Origin: Streptomyces sp. V1I1
GTDB taxonomy: Bacteria; Actinomycetota; Actinomycetes; Streptomycetales; Streptomycetaceae
Direction: 5' to 3'
Length of the DNA: 64,000 nt
NCBI RefSeq assembly: GCF_030817355.1
Contig: NZ_JAUSZH010000001.1
Coordinates: forward strand, 4,749,501 to 4,813,500
Shown: piece after piece, positions 43,134-52,063 of the stretch
Layout of the letters: each line of letters starts with the position of its first letter
How positions within the stretch are numbered: position 1 is the stretch's first letter
Notes under the pieces: generated by a model
Database searches by the model: none
What the model saw: the letters and a program-made list of their open reading frames with translations, nothing else
Told to the model about the DNA's origin: nothing
Made by a program: the position numbers and the translations under genes

Positions 43134-43706
43134 ATGGCAGGCAGCAGGATCACGCCCGAGCGCGAGGCGGAACTGTACGAAGCCGTGCTCGACCTGCTCC
43201 GTGAGGCGGGCTACGACGGCCTCACCATGGACGCCATCGCGACCCGTACCCGTTCCAGCAAGGCCACCCTCTACCGCCAGTGGCGGAGCAAGCCGGAGCT
43301 GGTTGCCCGCGCGCTGCGCCACAACAAGCCGGTGAGCATCGCGGAGATCGACACCGGCTCCCTGCGCGGCGACTTCCTCGCGATGGTCGACCGCATGGAC
43401 GACTGCCAGATGGAGAAGGACTCCGCGCTGATGCGGGGTCTGGCCCATGCCATCCACGACAACCCCGACCTCCACAAGGCGCTGCGGGACCTGCTGATCG
43501 ACCCCGAGATGACCGGGCTCGACGCACTGCTGCAGCGCGCCGTGGACCGGGGCGAACTCCCCGCGGACGCCCCCGCGCTGAGCTATGTCCCGCACATGCT
43601 GGTCGGCGCTTTCATCGCTCGTCCGCTGATCGATGACCGGTCGGTCGACCGGGCCTTCCTCGCCGCCTACATCGATGCCGTGGTTCTCCCCGCACTCGGC
43701 ATCTGA
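43134..43706 (+). CDS. TetR family regulator of the downstream MMPL exporter
   Basis: 190 aa from ATG 43134 (GGAGG upstream). HTH: YEAVLDLLREAGYDGLTMDA then IATRTRSSKATLYRQWRSK, with a TetR_C-type C-terminus. Two palindromic operators sit in its promoter, implying autoregulation; the MMPL gene 124 bp downstream on the same strand is probably read from the same transcript, a common drug- or lipid-responsive pair. Confidence 0.9.
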   Translation: MAGSRITPEREAELYEAVLDLLREAGYDGLTMDAIATRTRSSKATLYRQWRSKPELVARALRHNKPVSIAEIDTGSLRGDFLAMVDRMDDCQMEKDSALMRGLAHAIHDNPDLHKALRDLLIDPEMTGLDALLQRAVDRGELPADAPALSYVPHMLVGAFIARPLIDDRSVDRAFLAAYIDAVVLPALGI

Positions 43707-43830
43707 TCTCCCCGCACTTCCCCGCAGCACCTCTCCCCGCACCACCCAGCACAGCACCTGACGCGCGCCGCTCTCGTCGTCGGGCCGGCTCCCCATGCCC
43801 TGTTCACCTCACACTCGGGAGTACGCCCTC

Positions 43831-46008
43831 GTGGCCACGTTCCTCTACAAACTCGGGCGGTCCGCCTTCCGGCGCCGCCGCCTCGTCGCCCTGCTGTGGG
43901 TGGCGCTGCTGGCGCTCGCCGGCGTCGGCGCGGCCAACGCGTCCACCGCCACCTCGTCGTCCTTCTCGGTCCCGGGCACGGAGGCGCAGAAGGCCTTCGA
44001 CCTGCTGGAAGAGCGCTTCCCCGGGGGTAGCGCCGACGGCGCGACCGCCCGGGTCGTCTTCAAGACGCCCGACGGCAAGATGACCGACGCGGCCAACAAG
44101 GCCGAGGTGAACAAGGCCGTCGCCGCGCTGAAGGCCGGCTCCGACCAGATCGCCTCCGTCGCCGACCCGTACACCGGCAAGGCCGTCTCCAAGGACGGCT
44201 CCACCGCGTACGTATCGGTCTCGTACAAGGTCAGCTCGATGGAGCTGACCGACGAGACCCGTGAGGCGCTGGAGAAGACCGGCACCGAGGCGCGCGAAGC
44301 CGGGCTGACCGTGGAGATAGGCGGCGACGCGCTGCAGACCGTCCCGGAGACCGGGGTCGGCGAGGTCATCGGCGTCGGCATCGCCGCGGTCGTCCTGGTC
44401 ATCACCTTCGGCTCGCTGGTCGCCGCCGGGCTTCCGCTGCTCACCGCGATCATCGGCGTGGGCATCGGGATCTCCACGATCACCGCGCTCGCGAACGTAT
44501 TCGACCTCGGCTCCACCACCTCCACGCTGGCGACGATGATCGGCCTCGCGGTCGGCATCGACTACGCGCTCTTCATCGTCTCCCGCTACCGCGCCGAGCT
44601 GGCCGATGGCCGTGAACGCGAGGAGGCGGCCGGCCGGGCCGTCGGCACCGCGGGCTCCGCGGTCGTCTTCGCGGGCCTGACCGTGGTCATCGCGCTCGTC
44701 GGCCTCGCCGTCGTCAACATTCCGATGCTCACCAAGATGGGCTTCGCAGCGGCCGGCACGGTCGTGATCGCGGTACTCATCGCGCTCACCCTGATCCCCG
44801 CGCTGCTCGGCTTCGCGGGCAACCGGGTGCTCGGCCGCAAGGTCCGCAAGGGCAAGCCGGCCGGCGAGAAGCCGAACATGGGCACCCGCTGGGCACGCTT
44901 CGTACTGCGCCGCCCGGTTACCGTGCTGCTCGCCGGTGTGGTGGGCCTCGGCGCCATCGCCGTGCCGGCCGTCTCGCTGGAGATGGGTCTGCCCGACGAC
45001 GGCTCGCAGCCCGTGAGCACCACTCAGCGCAAGGCGTACGACCTGCTGTCCGACGGCTTCGGCCCCGGCTTCAACGGTCCGCTGCTGGTGGTCGTCGACG
45101 GCGACAAGGCCGCGGCCGACCGTACCGTCAAGGAGATCAAGGGCCTCGACGGTGTCGCGGCCGTCACCCCGCCGGCGCTCAACAAGGCCGGCGACACCGC
45201 GATGGTGACGGTCGTACCGAAGGACCGGCCGTCCTCGGTCGAGACCGAGGAGCTCGTCCACTCCATCCGGGACGGCAGCCGGGGCGATGTGCTGGTCACC
45301 GGCGCGACGGCGATGAACATCGACTTCTCGCAGAAGATGAACGACGCGCTGCTGCCCTATCTCGCGCTCGTCGTCGGACTCGCCTTCCTGCTGCTGATGG
45401 TGGTCTTCCGCTCGGTGCTGGTGCCGCTCAAGGCGGCCCTCGGCTTCCTGCTCTCCGTCGTCGCGGCACTCGGCGCGGTCGTCGCCGTCTTCCAGTGGGG
45501 CTGGCTCGGCTCGCTGTTCGGTGTGGAGCAGACCGGCCCGATCATGTCGATGATGCCGATCTTCATGGTGGGTGTCGTCTTCGGGCTCGCGATGGACTAC
45601 GAGGTCTTCCTGGTCACGCGGATGCGTGAGGCGTACGTCCACGGGGAGCGGCCCGGCGAGGCGATCGTCACCGGCTTCAAGCACGGGGCACGCGTGGTCA
45701 CCGCTGCCGCAGTGATCATGATGGCGGTCTTCTCCGGCTTCATCGGCTCCAGCGAGCAGATGGTCAAGATGATCGGCTTCGGCCTCGCGATCGCGGTCTT
45801 CTTCGACGCGTTCGTGGTCCGGATGGCGATCGTGCCGGCGGTGCTGGCGCTGCTGGGCCACAAGGCGTGGTGGCTGCCGCGGTGGCTGGACCGGGCGCTG
45901 CCCAATGTGGACGTGGAGGGCGAGAAGCTGCACAAGGAGCTAGCCGACCGTCCCGAGGGCGCCAGCCCCGAAGACCCGGATGAGGAGAGGCGGTTGGTAC
46001 GCGTCTGA
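43831..46008 (+). CDS. MMPL family transporter
   Basis: 725 aa from GTG 43831 (GGGAG nine bases upstream); ATG 43795 is in frame but would add an unlikely leader. Signatures: [20 protein letters not shown] and VVFGLAMDYEVFLVTRMREA, twin Asp-Tyr relay helices, and the periplasmic SSSFSVPGTEAQKAFDLLEE motif. Likely a proton-driven exporter under control of the upstream TetR. Related to the 20326-22611 MMPL protein but not a close duplicate. Confidence 0.93.
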   Translation: MATFLYKLGRSAFRRRRLVALLWVALLALAGVGAANASTATSSSFSVPGTEAQKAFDLLEERFPGGSADGATARVVFKTPDGKMTDAANKAEVNKAVAALKAGSDQIASVADPYTGKAVSKDGSTAYVSVSYKVSSMELTDETREALEKTGTEAREAGLTVEIGGDALQTVPETGVGEVIGVGIAAVVLVITFGSLVAAGLPLLTAIIGVGIGISTITALANVFDLGSTTSTLATMIGLAVGIDYALFIVSRYRAELADGREREEAAGRAVGTAGSAVVFAGLTVVIALVGLAVVNIPMLTKMGFAAAGTVVIAVLIALTLIPALLGFAGNRVLGRKVRKGKPAGEKPNMGTRWARFVLRRPVTVLLAGVVGLGAIAVPAVSLEMGLPDDGSQPVSTTQRKAYDLLSDGFGPGFNGPLLVVVDGDKAAADRTVKEIKGLDGVAAVTPPALNKAGDTAMVTVVPKDRPSSVETEELVHSIRDGSRGDVLVTGATAMNIDFSQKMNDALLPYLALVVGLAFLLLMVVFRSVLVPLKAALGFLLSVVAALGAVVAVFQWGWLGSLFGVEQTGPIMSMMPIFMVGVVFGLAMDYEVFLVTRMREAYVHGERPGEAIVTGFKHGARVVTAAAVIMMAVFSGFIGSSEQMVKMIGFGLAIAVFFDAFVVRMAIVPAVLALLGHKAWWLPRWLDRALPNVDVEGEKLHKELADRPEGASPEDPDEERRLVRV

Positions 46009-46168
46009 CGCACACGCGTCTGACGCACAAGGCCCCGGGGGTGCGACCAAGGGGCGCGGCGTAGCCGCTCCAGTGGAGCCGGTGCTTGCACCGGGGGAGC
46101 GCGCGCCCCCGGTAGCGCGACGGCACCGTGGGGACGGGGGCCGTCGCGGAACACAGTGGCCGCGCTCG

Positions 46169-46516
46169 TCACCTATGGGTGACGGGTGCGGCCACCGCGT
46201 ATGTGTGGCGCAGGAAGCGGATCAGCGACTTGGAGTCGAACTGCACCACCGCTACGCCATCCGGGGTATGGAACTCCACAACCGCCTGGACCCGGCCGCA
46301 GGGCCAGATCTCGACATCGCCCCGGCGGGCGGGCGCGCGCAGCCCCGTCTCCAGCAGTTCACGGGGGAAGGTCCACTCGCGGCCGCTGGGGAAAGCGAAG
46401 CACACCGAATCCGGGCTGTCGCCAGGGTCGTAGCGGAGGGCGACGCGGACGGACCGGTGCTGCGGAGCGTCGGTGACGATCCGGGCCAATGCGTAATCTT
46501 CGACGACTGTGGACAT
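46169..46516 (-). CDS. SsgA-like sporulation/cell-division protein (SALP)
   Basis: 115 aa from ATG 46516 with GGAG upstream. Family pattern: VRVALRYDPGDSPDSVCFAF, then EWTFPRELLETGL and a C-terminal VVQFDSKSLIRFLRHTYAV. SALPs are specific to sporulating actinomycetes and act at septum placement, spore-wall synthesis or spore separation. Which SALP this is cannot be said. The open frame extends to 46621 without a ribosome site. Confidence 0.88.
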   Translation of the reverse strand: MSTVVEDYALARIVTDAPQHRSVRVALRYDPGDSPDSVCFAFPSGREWTFPRELLETGLRAPARRGDVEIWPCGRVQAVVEFHTPDGVAVVQFDSKSLIRFLRHTYAVAAPVTHR

Positions 46517-46604
46517 TGCCCGCTCCTCACACTCGCCTGCCTTGTCCTCTAATGTCCCATATTTAGGGACGGAGGCTCGAACGTTATTCGTGGCAGACAC
46601 GCTC

Positions 46605-46621
46605 TTGCGAACTGTTTGCAA
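46605..46621 (+). promoter_or_regulatory. Nur-box-like site upstream of the ECF transporter
   Basis: TTGCGA-ACTGT-TTGCAA matches the Streptomyces nickel-uptake-regulator box TTGCAA-N5-TTGCAA with one mismatch. A possible -10, TATCAT (46630-46635), lies 19 bp after TTGCGA, so repressor binding would block the promoter. Confidence 0.65.
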
Positions 46622-46671
46622 TAAGGCACTATCATTGAACAGTTATTCATCTGTCCGAAGCGGAGCCCGAC

Positions 46672-47841
46672 ATGCATGTCCCCGACGGATTCATCAACGC
46701 CCCGGTATCGGTGGCCGCCGGAGTCGCAGCCGCCGGTGCCGTCGCCGTCAGCCTGCGCGGCGCCCGCCGTGAGCTGGGTGCGTCCCCGGTCGCGCTCGCC
46801 GGCGCCGAGCGGACCGCGCCGCTGGCCGGGCTGGTCGCGGCGTTCATCTTCGCCGTACAGATGCTGAACTTTCCTGTGGCGGCCGGCACCAGCGGACATC
46901 TGCTGGGCGGCGCGCTCGCCGCGATCCTCGTCGGCCCTTACACCGGCGTGCTCTGCATAGCCGTCGTCCTCCTGATGCAGGGCATCCTGTTCGCGGACGG
47001 CGGCCTCACCGCGCTCGGCGTGAACATCACCGTCATGGGTGTTGTCACGGTCGTCGTCGCGTACGCGCTCTTCCGCGGACTGGTCAAGGTGCTGCCGCGG
47101 ACCCGCCGCTCGATCACCGTCGCGTCCTTCGTCGCCGCGCTCGCATCCGTACCGGCCGCGGCCGGCGCCTTCACCCTGATCTACGCCATCGGCGGGACGA
47201 CGAACGTGCCCGTCGGCAAGGTCCTCACCGCGATGGTCGGCGTCCATGTCCTGATCGGCATCGGCGAGGCCGTGATCACCATGCTGACCGTCGGCGCCGT
47301 CATCGCTGTCCGGCCCGACCTGGTCTACGGCGCGCGCGGTCTGTCCACCCCGCTCAAGCTGCGCGTCGGCGGCGAACTGGTCGACGCCGAGCCCGCCGCC
47401 GCCCCCGAGCCCGCCGCCGCCCCCGAGCCCGCCGCCGCCCCCGAGCCCGCCGCCGCCCCCGAGCCCGCCTCCGCCCCTGCGCCGGTCGCCGTCCCCGCGC
47501 CGGTCGCCGCGCGCTCGCCGAGGAAGGTCTGGGCCGCCGGCCTGGTCACCGCCCTCGCGCTCGCGGGCTTCGGCTCCTTCTACGCCTCCGCCAGCCCCGA
47601 CGGCCTGGAGAAGGTCGCCACCGACCAGGGCATCGACAGAAACGTCGAGGAGCATGCCGCCGCCGGCTCCCCGCTCGCCGACTACGGCGTCAAGGACGTC
47701 TCGAACGCCCGGATCTCCGGCGGTCTCGCAGGCGTCATCGGCGTCGGCGCGACGGTCGTGGTGGGCAGCGGGGTCTTCTACGTGGTGCGCCGCCGCCGTA
47801 CCGACGAGCCCGCATCCGCCCCCGTACGCGAGACCGTCTGA
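46672..47841 (+). CDS. nikMN: ECF transporter S component fused to N (NikM-NikN / CbiM-CbiN)
   Basis: 389 aa. Starts MHVPDGFINAPV: the N-terminal Met1-His2 are the metal ligands of CbiM/NikM, which fixes the start. Seven or so helices to ~230, then a Pro/Ala/Glu linker made of an 18-bp repeat (EPAAAP), then a NikN/CbiN-like part with two helices (VWAAGLVTALALAGFGSFYA, LAGVIGVGATVVVGSGVFYV). Binds Ni2+ or Co2+ at the outer face. The Nur-like box argues for nickel. Confidence 0.88.
   Translation: MHVPDGFINAPVSVAAGVAAAGAVAVSLRGARRELGASPVALAGAERTAPLAGLVAAFIFAVQMLNFPVAAGTSGHLLGGALAAILVGPYTGVLCIAVVLLMQGILFADGGLTALGVNITVMGVVTVVVAYALFRGLVKVLPRTRRSITVASFVAALASVPAAAGAFTLIYAIGGTTNVPVGKVLTAMVGVHVLIGIGEAVITMLTVGAVIAVRPDLVYGARGLSTPLKLRVGGELVDAEPAAAPEPAAAPEPAAAPEPAAAPEPASAPAPVAVPAPVAARSPRKVWAAGLVTALALAGFGSFYASASPDGLEKVATDQGIDRNVEEHAAAGSPLADYGVKDVSNARISGGLAGVIGVGATVVVGSGVFYVVRRRRTDEPASAPVRETV
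47392..47470 (+). repeat. 18-bp tandem repeat in the nikMN linker
   Basis: GCCCCCGAGCCCGCCGCC repeats in about 4 units and codes Pro-Ala-Ala-Ala-Pro-Glu, linking the S and N domains. Confidence 0.9.
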
Positions 47842-47842
47842 C

Positions 47843-48604
47843 ATGGGGGCCGGCCACACCCACAAGCTCTTCCGGCACGGGCACTCGCCCGTCCACGCCC
47901 TGCCGCCGCACTGCAAGCTCGTGGCCGTCTTCTGCTTCGTGCTCGTCGTGGTCTCCACACCGCGCGAGGCCGTGTGGGCTTTCGGCCTGTACGCGGCGCT
48001 GCTCGCCGCGGTCGCGGCCGTCGCCCGCATCCCCGCCGGATTCCTGCTGCGCCGTCTGCTGATCGAGATCCCGTTCGTGGCCTTCGCGCTGCTGATGCCG
48101 TTCGTGGTGCCGGGCGAGCAGGTCTCCGTACTGGGCATCTCGCTGAGCGTCCCCGGCCTGTGGGGCGCGTGGAACATCCTCGCCAAGGGGACGCTCGGTG
48201 TCGCCGCGTCCGTGATCCTGGCCTCGACGACCGAGCTGCGTTCGCTGCTGCTCGGACTGCAGCGGCTCAAACTGCCGCCGATGCTGGTCCAGATCGCGTC
48301 CTTCATGATCCGTTACGGCGATGTCATCACCGACGAGATGCGCCGGATGTCGATCGCGCGCAGGTCGCGCGGCTTCGAGGCGCGCGGTGTGCGCCACTGG
48401 GGCGTCCTCGCCAAGTCCGCGGGTGCGCTCTTCATCCGCTCCTACGAGCGCGGCGAGCGCGTCCATCTGGCGATGGTGAGCAGGGGGTACGCGGGGACCA
48501 TGCCGGTCATCGACCAGGTGACCGCCTCCCGGGCCCAGTGGTCGTACGCCGTGGCCCTCCCGCTGACCGCGCTCGCCGTCTGTCTGCTGGGATGGACCCT
48601 ATGA
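47843..48604 (+). CDS. nikQ: ECF transporter transmembrane T component (NikQ / CbiQ)
   Basis: 253 aa from ATG 47843, two bases after nikMN. Five-helix T protein: HCKLVAVFCFVLVVVSTPRE, FALLMPFVVPGE, and the two Ala-Arg-Gly coupling motifs near IARRSRGFEARG that contact the ATPase. Links metal-binding and ATPase subunits. ATGA overlap with nikO. Confidence 0.9.
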   Translation: MGAGHTHKLFRHGHSPVHALPPHCKLVAVFCFVLVVVSTPREAVWAFGLYAALLAAVAAVARIPAGFLLRRLLIEIPFVAFALLMPFVVPGEQVSVLGISLSVPGLWGAWNILAKGTLGVAASVILASTTELRSLLLGLQRLKLPPMLVQIASFMIRYGDVITDEMRRMSIARRSRGFEARGVRHWGVLAKSAGALFIRSYERGERVHLAMVSRGYAGTMPVIDQVTASRAQWSYAVALPLTALAVCLLGWTL

Positions 48605-49359
48605 CTGCGTCTCTTGCGTCGCCTGCGTCTCTTGAAGTGCGGGGCCTCGCCTACGCCTACCCTGACGGCCATCAGGCGCTCTTCGGCGTCGATCTGACGG
48701 TCGGGCGCGGGGAGCGGGTCGCCCTGCTCGGGCCCAACGGCGCGGGCAAGACCACGCTCGTCCTGCACCTCAACGGCATCCTGGCGGGCGGTGTCGGCTC
48801 GGTGTCGGTCGCGGGCCTGCCGGTCGCCAAGGCGAATCTCGCCGAGATCCGCCGCCGCGTCGGCATCGTCTTCCAGGACCCGGACGACCAGCTGTTCATG
48901 CCGACGGTCCGGGAGGACGTGGCCTTCGGCCCGGCGTCGTCGGGCCTGCGCGGCGCGGAGCTGGAGGCGCGGGTCGCATCGGCCCTGACCCAGGTGGGCA
49001 TGGCGGAGTACGCGGACCGGCCGCCGCACCATCTCTCCTTCGGCCAGCGCCGCCGGGTCGCGGTCGCCACGGTTCTGGCAATGGAGCCGGAGATCCTCGT
49101 ACTCGACGAGCCCTCGTCCAACCTCGACCCGGCGTCGCGGCGCGAACTGGCCGAGATCCTGCGGTCGTTGGACGTCACCGTGCTGATGGTCACGCACGAC
49201 CTGCCGTACGCGCTGGAGCTGTGCCCGAGGGCGGTGGTCCTCAGCGAGGGCGTGATCGCGGCGGACGGGCTTACGCGGGAGCTGCTGGGAGACGAGGACC
49301 TGATGCGGGCGCACCGCCTGGAGCTGCCGTTCGGCTTCAACCCCTGGGCAACCGTCTGA
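48601..49359 (+). CDS. nikO: ECF transporter ATPase (NikO / CbiO)
   Basis: 252 aa from ATG 48601. Walker A GPNGAGKTT, Q-loop FQDPDDQLF, signature LSFGQRRRVAVA (the CbiO-type form), Walker B ILVLDEPSSNLD, switch His in MVTHDLPYAL. Energises NikMNQ. Probably forms a homodimer since only one ATPase gene is present. Confidence 0.93.
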   Translation: MTASLASPASLEVRGLAYAYPDGHQALFGVDLTVGRGERVALLGPNGAGKTTLVLHLNGILAGGVGSVSVAGLPVAKANLAEIRRRVGIVFQDPDDQLFMPTVREDVAFGPASSGLRGAELEARVASALTQVGMAEYADRPPHHLSFGQRRRVAVATVLAMEPEILVLDEPSSNLDPASRRELAEILRSLDVTVLMVTHDLPYALELCPRAVVLSEGVIAADGLTRELLGDEDLMRAHRLELPFGFNPWATV

Positions 49360-49591
49360 CCGGGGCTCCGCCCCGAACCCCACGCCTCAATCGCCGGCGG
49401 GGCTTGAAAGTCCGGCCGGACCTTGAGTTTCCGCCGGACGGGCGGAACTTCAAGCCCGTTGGGGGTCCCCCCGGACGAAGTCTGGGGGAGATTGAGGACA
49501 CGGCCGAAGGCCGTACGGGGGCCTGGGGGCTTGCCCCCAGTTCCACACCCCCCCGCGGCCCCGCCGCGCACCGCACCCGCACCATGGAGGG
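49360..49591. repeat. Streptomyces-type intergenic repeat patch
   Basis: A 230-bp gap made of inverted and direct repeats: GGGGCTCCGCCCC, CCGGCGGGGCTTGA, and a GGGGGTCCCCCC...TGGGGGAG hairpin (49461-49490) of the interspersed family. TTGAAAGTCCGGCCGGACCT forms another palindrome. No gene. May serve as terminator for nikMNQO. Confidence 0.65.
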
Positions 49592-49624
49592 ATGAGAACC
49601 GCAGGCGTGGAGGTTGTGGCCGGT

Positions 49625-50788
49625 ATGGATGTCCAGGGCACGGTGGCACCCGGCTTCGAGCCGGTCCGGCACGCCTTCGTACGCAACTTCCGGCAGCGCG
49701 GCGAGCGCGGCGCTGCCGTCGCCGTCTACCAGGACGGGCGAAAGGTCGTCGACCTGTGGGCCGGCAGCCGGGATGCGGACGGGCACGAGCCGTGGGCCGT
49801 GGACACCGCGCAGGTCGTCCGTTCCGCGACCAAGGGCCTCGCCGCGGCCGTCGTGCTACTGCTCCACCAGCGCGGCCAGATCGACCTGGACGCCCCGGTG
49901 GGCACTTACTGGCCGGAGTTCAAGGCGGCCGGCAAGGAGCGGGTCGTCGTACGCCAGCTGCTCTCGCACCGCGCCGGGCTGCCGGTCCTCGACCGCCCGC
50001 TCACCCCCGCCGAGGCGGCGGACGGTGTGAGTGGCCCCGCGAGGATCGCCGCGCAGCGCCCCGTCTGGGAGCCCGGCACCGACCACGGATACCACGCGCA
50101 GACGTACAGCTGGCTGCTCGGTGAACTGGTCCGCCGCGTCACCGGCCGCACCATCGGCCGCTGGGTCGCCGAGGAGATCGCCCGCCCGCTCGGCCTCGAC
50201 TTCTGGATCGGGCTGCCCGACGACGAGGCGGGCCGGGTGGGCCGCATCGGTCCGGTCGATGAGCCCGCCGCGGCCGACGGCGGCGGCCTCAAGCTGCGCC
50301 CCAAGCCCGCCGTCTCCGAGGCCTACCGCAACCCCGAGTCCCTCACCCGCCGCGCCTTCGGGGCGATCGACCCGGCCCCGGACGAGAACGACCAGGCGTT
50401 CCGCGCCGCCGAACTCCCCGCGTCCAACGGCGTCTCCACCGCCCGCGCGCTGGCCCGCTTCTACGCCTCCACCATCGGCGAGGTCGACGGCGGCCCGCGG
50501 CTCTTCGCCCCGGCCACCCTCACGCTCGCCCGCACGGAGGAGTCGGCGGGCCCCGACCGCGTCCTGGTCGTCCCCACCCGTTTCGGCCTCGGCTACATGC
50601 TGCACGGCCCCGCATCCCCGCTGCTCGGCCCCGGCTCCTTCGGCCACCCCGGCCGCGGCGGCTCCCTCGGCTTCGCCGACCCCGAGTCGGGCATCGCGCT
50701 CGGCTACGCAACCAACGGCATGCGCAAGGGAGTTACGGCGGATCCGCGGGCCCAGGCGCTGATCAGGGCGGTACGTACAGCGATATGA
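49625..50788 (+). CDS. Serine hydrolase, class C beta-lactamase/esterase fold
   Basis: 387 aa from ATG 49625 with GGAGG upstream; ATG 49592 is in frame but has a ribosome site only one base away. Nucleophile in RSATKGLAAAV (Ser-x-x-Lys), Tyr in HGYHAQTYSWLLGEL, and GHPGRGGSLGFADP as the third element (the KTG position is HPG, as in EstB-type esterases). Likely an esterase or D-aminopeptidase rather than a true lactamase. Its TGA overlaps a chain of mini-ORFs leading to the SDR. Confidence 0.87.
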   Translation: MDVQGTVAPGFEPVRHAFVRNFRQRGERGAAVAVYQDGRKVVDLWAGSRDADGHEPWAVDTAQVVRSATKGLAAAVVLLLHQRGQIDLDAPVGTYWPEFKAAGKERVVVRQLLSHRAGLPVLDRPLTPAEAADGVSGPARIAAQRPVWEPGTDHGYHAQTYSWLLGELVRRVTGRTIGRWVAEEIARPLGLDFWIGLPDDEAGRVGRIGPVDEPAAADGGGLKLRPKPAVSEAYRNPESLTRRAFGAIDPAPDENDQAFRAAELPASNGVSTARALARFYASTIGEVDGGPRLFAPATLTLARTEESAGPDRVLVVPTRFGLGYMLHGPASPLLGPGSFGHPGRGGSLGFADPESGIALGYATNGMRKGVTADPRAQALIRAVRTAI

Positions 50789-50830
50789 GCAGCCAGATGA
50801 GCAGCAGATGAGCAGCAGATGAGCAGCCAG
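50785..50830 (+). repeat. Tandem ATGAGCAGC(C)AG units forming mini-ORFs
   Basis: Four units of 12, 11, 11 and 12 bp. The first ATG overlaps the hydrolase TGA. Reading from it gives a short ORF whose TGA (50809-50811) overlaps ATG 50808; that ORF ends at 50820-50822, overlapping ATG 50819, the SDR start. Confidence 0.85.
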
Positions 50831-51598
50831 ATGGGACGTTTCGAGGGGCACGGCGTACTGATCACGGGCGCGGCGCGCGGCATCGGCGAGGCGACCGCGC
50901 GCAGGCTCGCCTCAGAAGGAGCCCGGGTCCTCGTCACCGACGTGGACGCCGAGCGCGCAGCTAAGACGGCCGGGGACATCCCGGGGGCCGCGTCCTTCGG
51001 CTGCGACGTCGCCGACCGAACGGCGGTCGAAGCGGCCGTCGCGTACGCCGTAGAGCGCTTCGGCACCCTGGACGTGCTGGTCAACAACGCCTTTTCGTGC
51101 AGCCTCGACACCCCGGTGTTCGAGGACCAGCCGGACGACACCTGGCACCTGGACCTGGACATCAGCCTGACCGGCGCCTTCCGGTGCGCCCGTGCCGCGC
51201 TGCCCCACCTCGCCGCGTCGGGCCGCGGCGCGATCGTCAACATCGGCTCCGTCAACGGCGAGCAGGACTTCGGCAACCACGCCTACAGCGCGGCCAAGGC
51301 CGGCCTCGCCTCGCTCACCCGCACCCTGGCGGGCGACGCGGCAGCCCGCGGCGTCCGCGTCAACCAGGTCAACCCGGGCACGGTCCGCACGCCCTCCTGG
51401 TCCGGGCGCGAGGCACAGCTCGACGCGGTGAGCCGCCTCTATCCGCTGGGCCGGGTCGGCGAGCCGGAGGACATCGCGGCCGCGGTGGCGTTCCTGGCCT
51501 CGCGAGACGCGGCCTGGATCACGGGCACGACGCTGCGCGTCGACGGCGGACTGCTCGCGGTGAACACGGCGTTCGGCCAGGCCCTGGCAGGGGAGTGA
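50819..51598 (+). CDS. SDR family oxidoreductase (FabG-like)
   Basis: 259 aa from ATG 50819 (ATG 50831 also possible). LITGAARGIGEATARRL, NNAF in place of NNAG, catalytic Ser in VNIGSVNGEQDFGNHAYSAA with Tyr and Lys following, PGTVRTPSW, and the C-terminal ITGTTLRVDGGLLAV. NAD(P)H-linked reduction of unknown substrate. Coupled to the upstream serine hydrolase through the mini-ORF array. Confidence 0.9.
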   Translation: MSSQMGRFEGHGVLITGAARGIGEATARRLASEGARVLVTDVDAERAAKTAGDIPGAASFGCDVADRTAVEAAVAYAVERFGTLDVLVNNAFSCSLDTPVFEDQPDDTWHLDLDISLTGAFRCARAALPHLAASGRGAIVNIGSVNGEQDFGNHAYSAAKAGLASLTRTLAGDAAARGVRVNQVNPGTVRTPSWSGREAQLDAVSRLYPLGRVGEPEDIAAAVAFLASRDAAWITGTTLRVDGGLLAVNTAFGQALAGE

Positions 51599-51605
51599 AC
51601 CGCAT

Positions 51606-52043
51606 TCACTGCGCCGGTCCGGCGGCCACGCAGAACTCATTGCCCTCCGGGTCGGCCATCACGATGTGATGGCCGTCGAACTCCTCCAGGACGCTCCCGC
51701 CGGCCTTCACCAGCCGCTCGGACTCGGCCCGTATCCTCGCCCACCGTTCCTCGGGGCTGCCGTGACCAGGCACCCGGATGTCCATATGGAGCCGGTTCTT
51801 CGCGGTCTTCGGCTCGGGCACCTTGAGTATGCACAGCCGGGGCCCGACGCCGTCGGGATCGCAGAGCCACGCCCCGTCGTCCTCGTCCTCGTCGTCGTCC
51901 AGGTCGAACTGCGCGAGCCACTCCTCGCGGGTCGCAAAGGGCGGGGGCGGCGGCTCGTCCACATACCCCAGCGCCAGCTTCCAGAACTCCGCGAGCAGCT
52001 GCGCGTCCGTACAGTCGAGCGTCAAATCGATTCTGGCTGCCAT
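51606..52043 (-). CDS. VOC / glyoxalase-like protein
   Basis: 145 aa from ATG 52043. Two beta-alpha-beta-beta-beta modules: ARIDLTLDCTDAQLLAEFWK near the start and NRLHMDIRVPGHGSPEERWA later, ending MADPEGNEFCVAAG. An acidic stretch (FDLDDDEDEDDGAW) sits between. Metal His in HMDI. Lyase, resistance or binding role undefined. Convergent with the SDR gene by 7 bp. Confidence 0.88.
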   Translation of the reverse strand: MAARIDLTLDCTDAQLLAEFWKLALGYVDEPPPPPFATREEWLAQFDLDDDEDEDDGAWLCDPDGVGPRLCILKVPEPKTAKNRLHMDIRVPGHGSPEERWARIRAESERLVKAGGSVLEEFDGHHIVMADPEGNEFCVAAGPAQ

Positions 52044-52063
52044 GACTGGACCGTACTGCCCGC

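Noticed and set aside
43804..45933. 709-residue ORF antisense to the MMPL gene
   Set aside because: His/Asp/Arg-rich composition typical of the complement of a transporter gene; the sense frame carries clear MMPL motifs.
49592..49624. Upstream ATG of the serine hydrolase
   Set aside because: Its GGAGG is one base from the ATG; the ATG at 49625 fits family N-termini and has a usable site.
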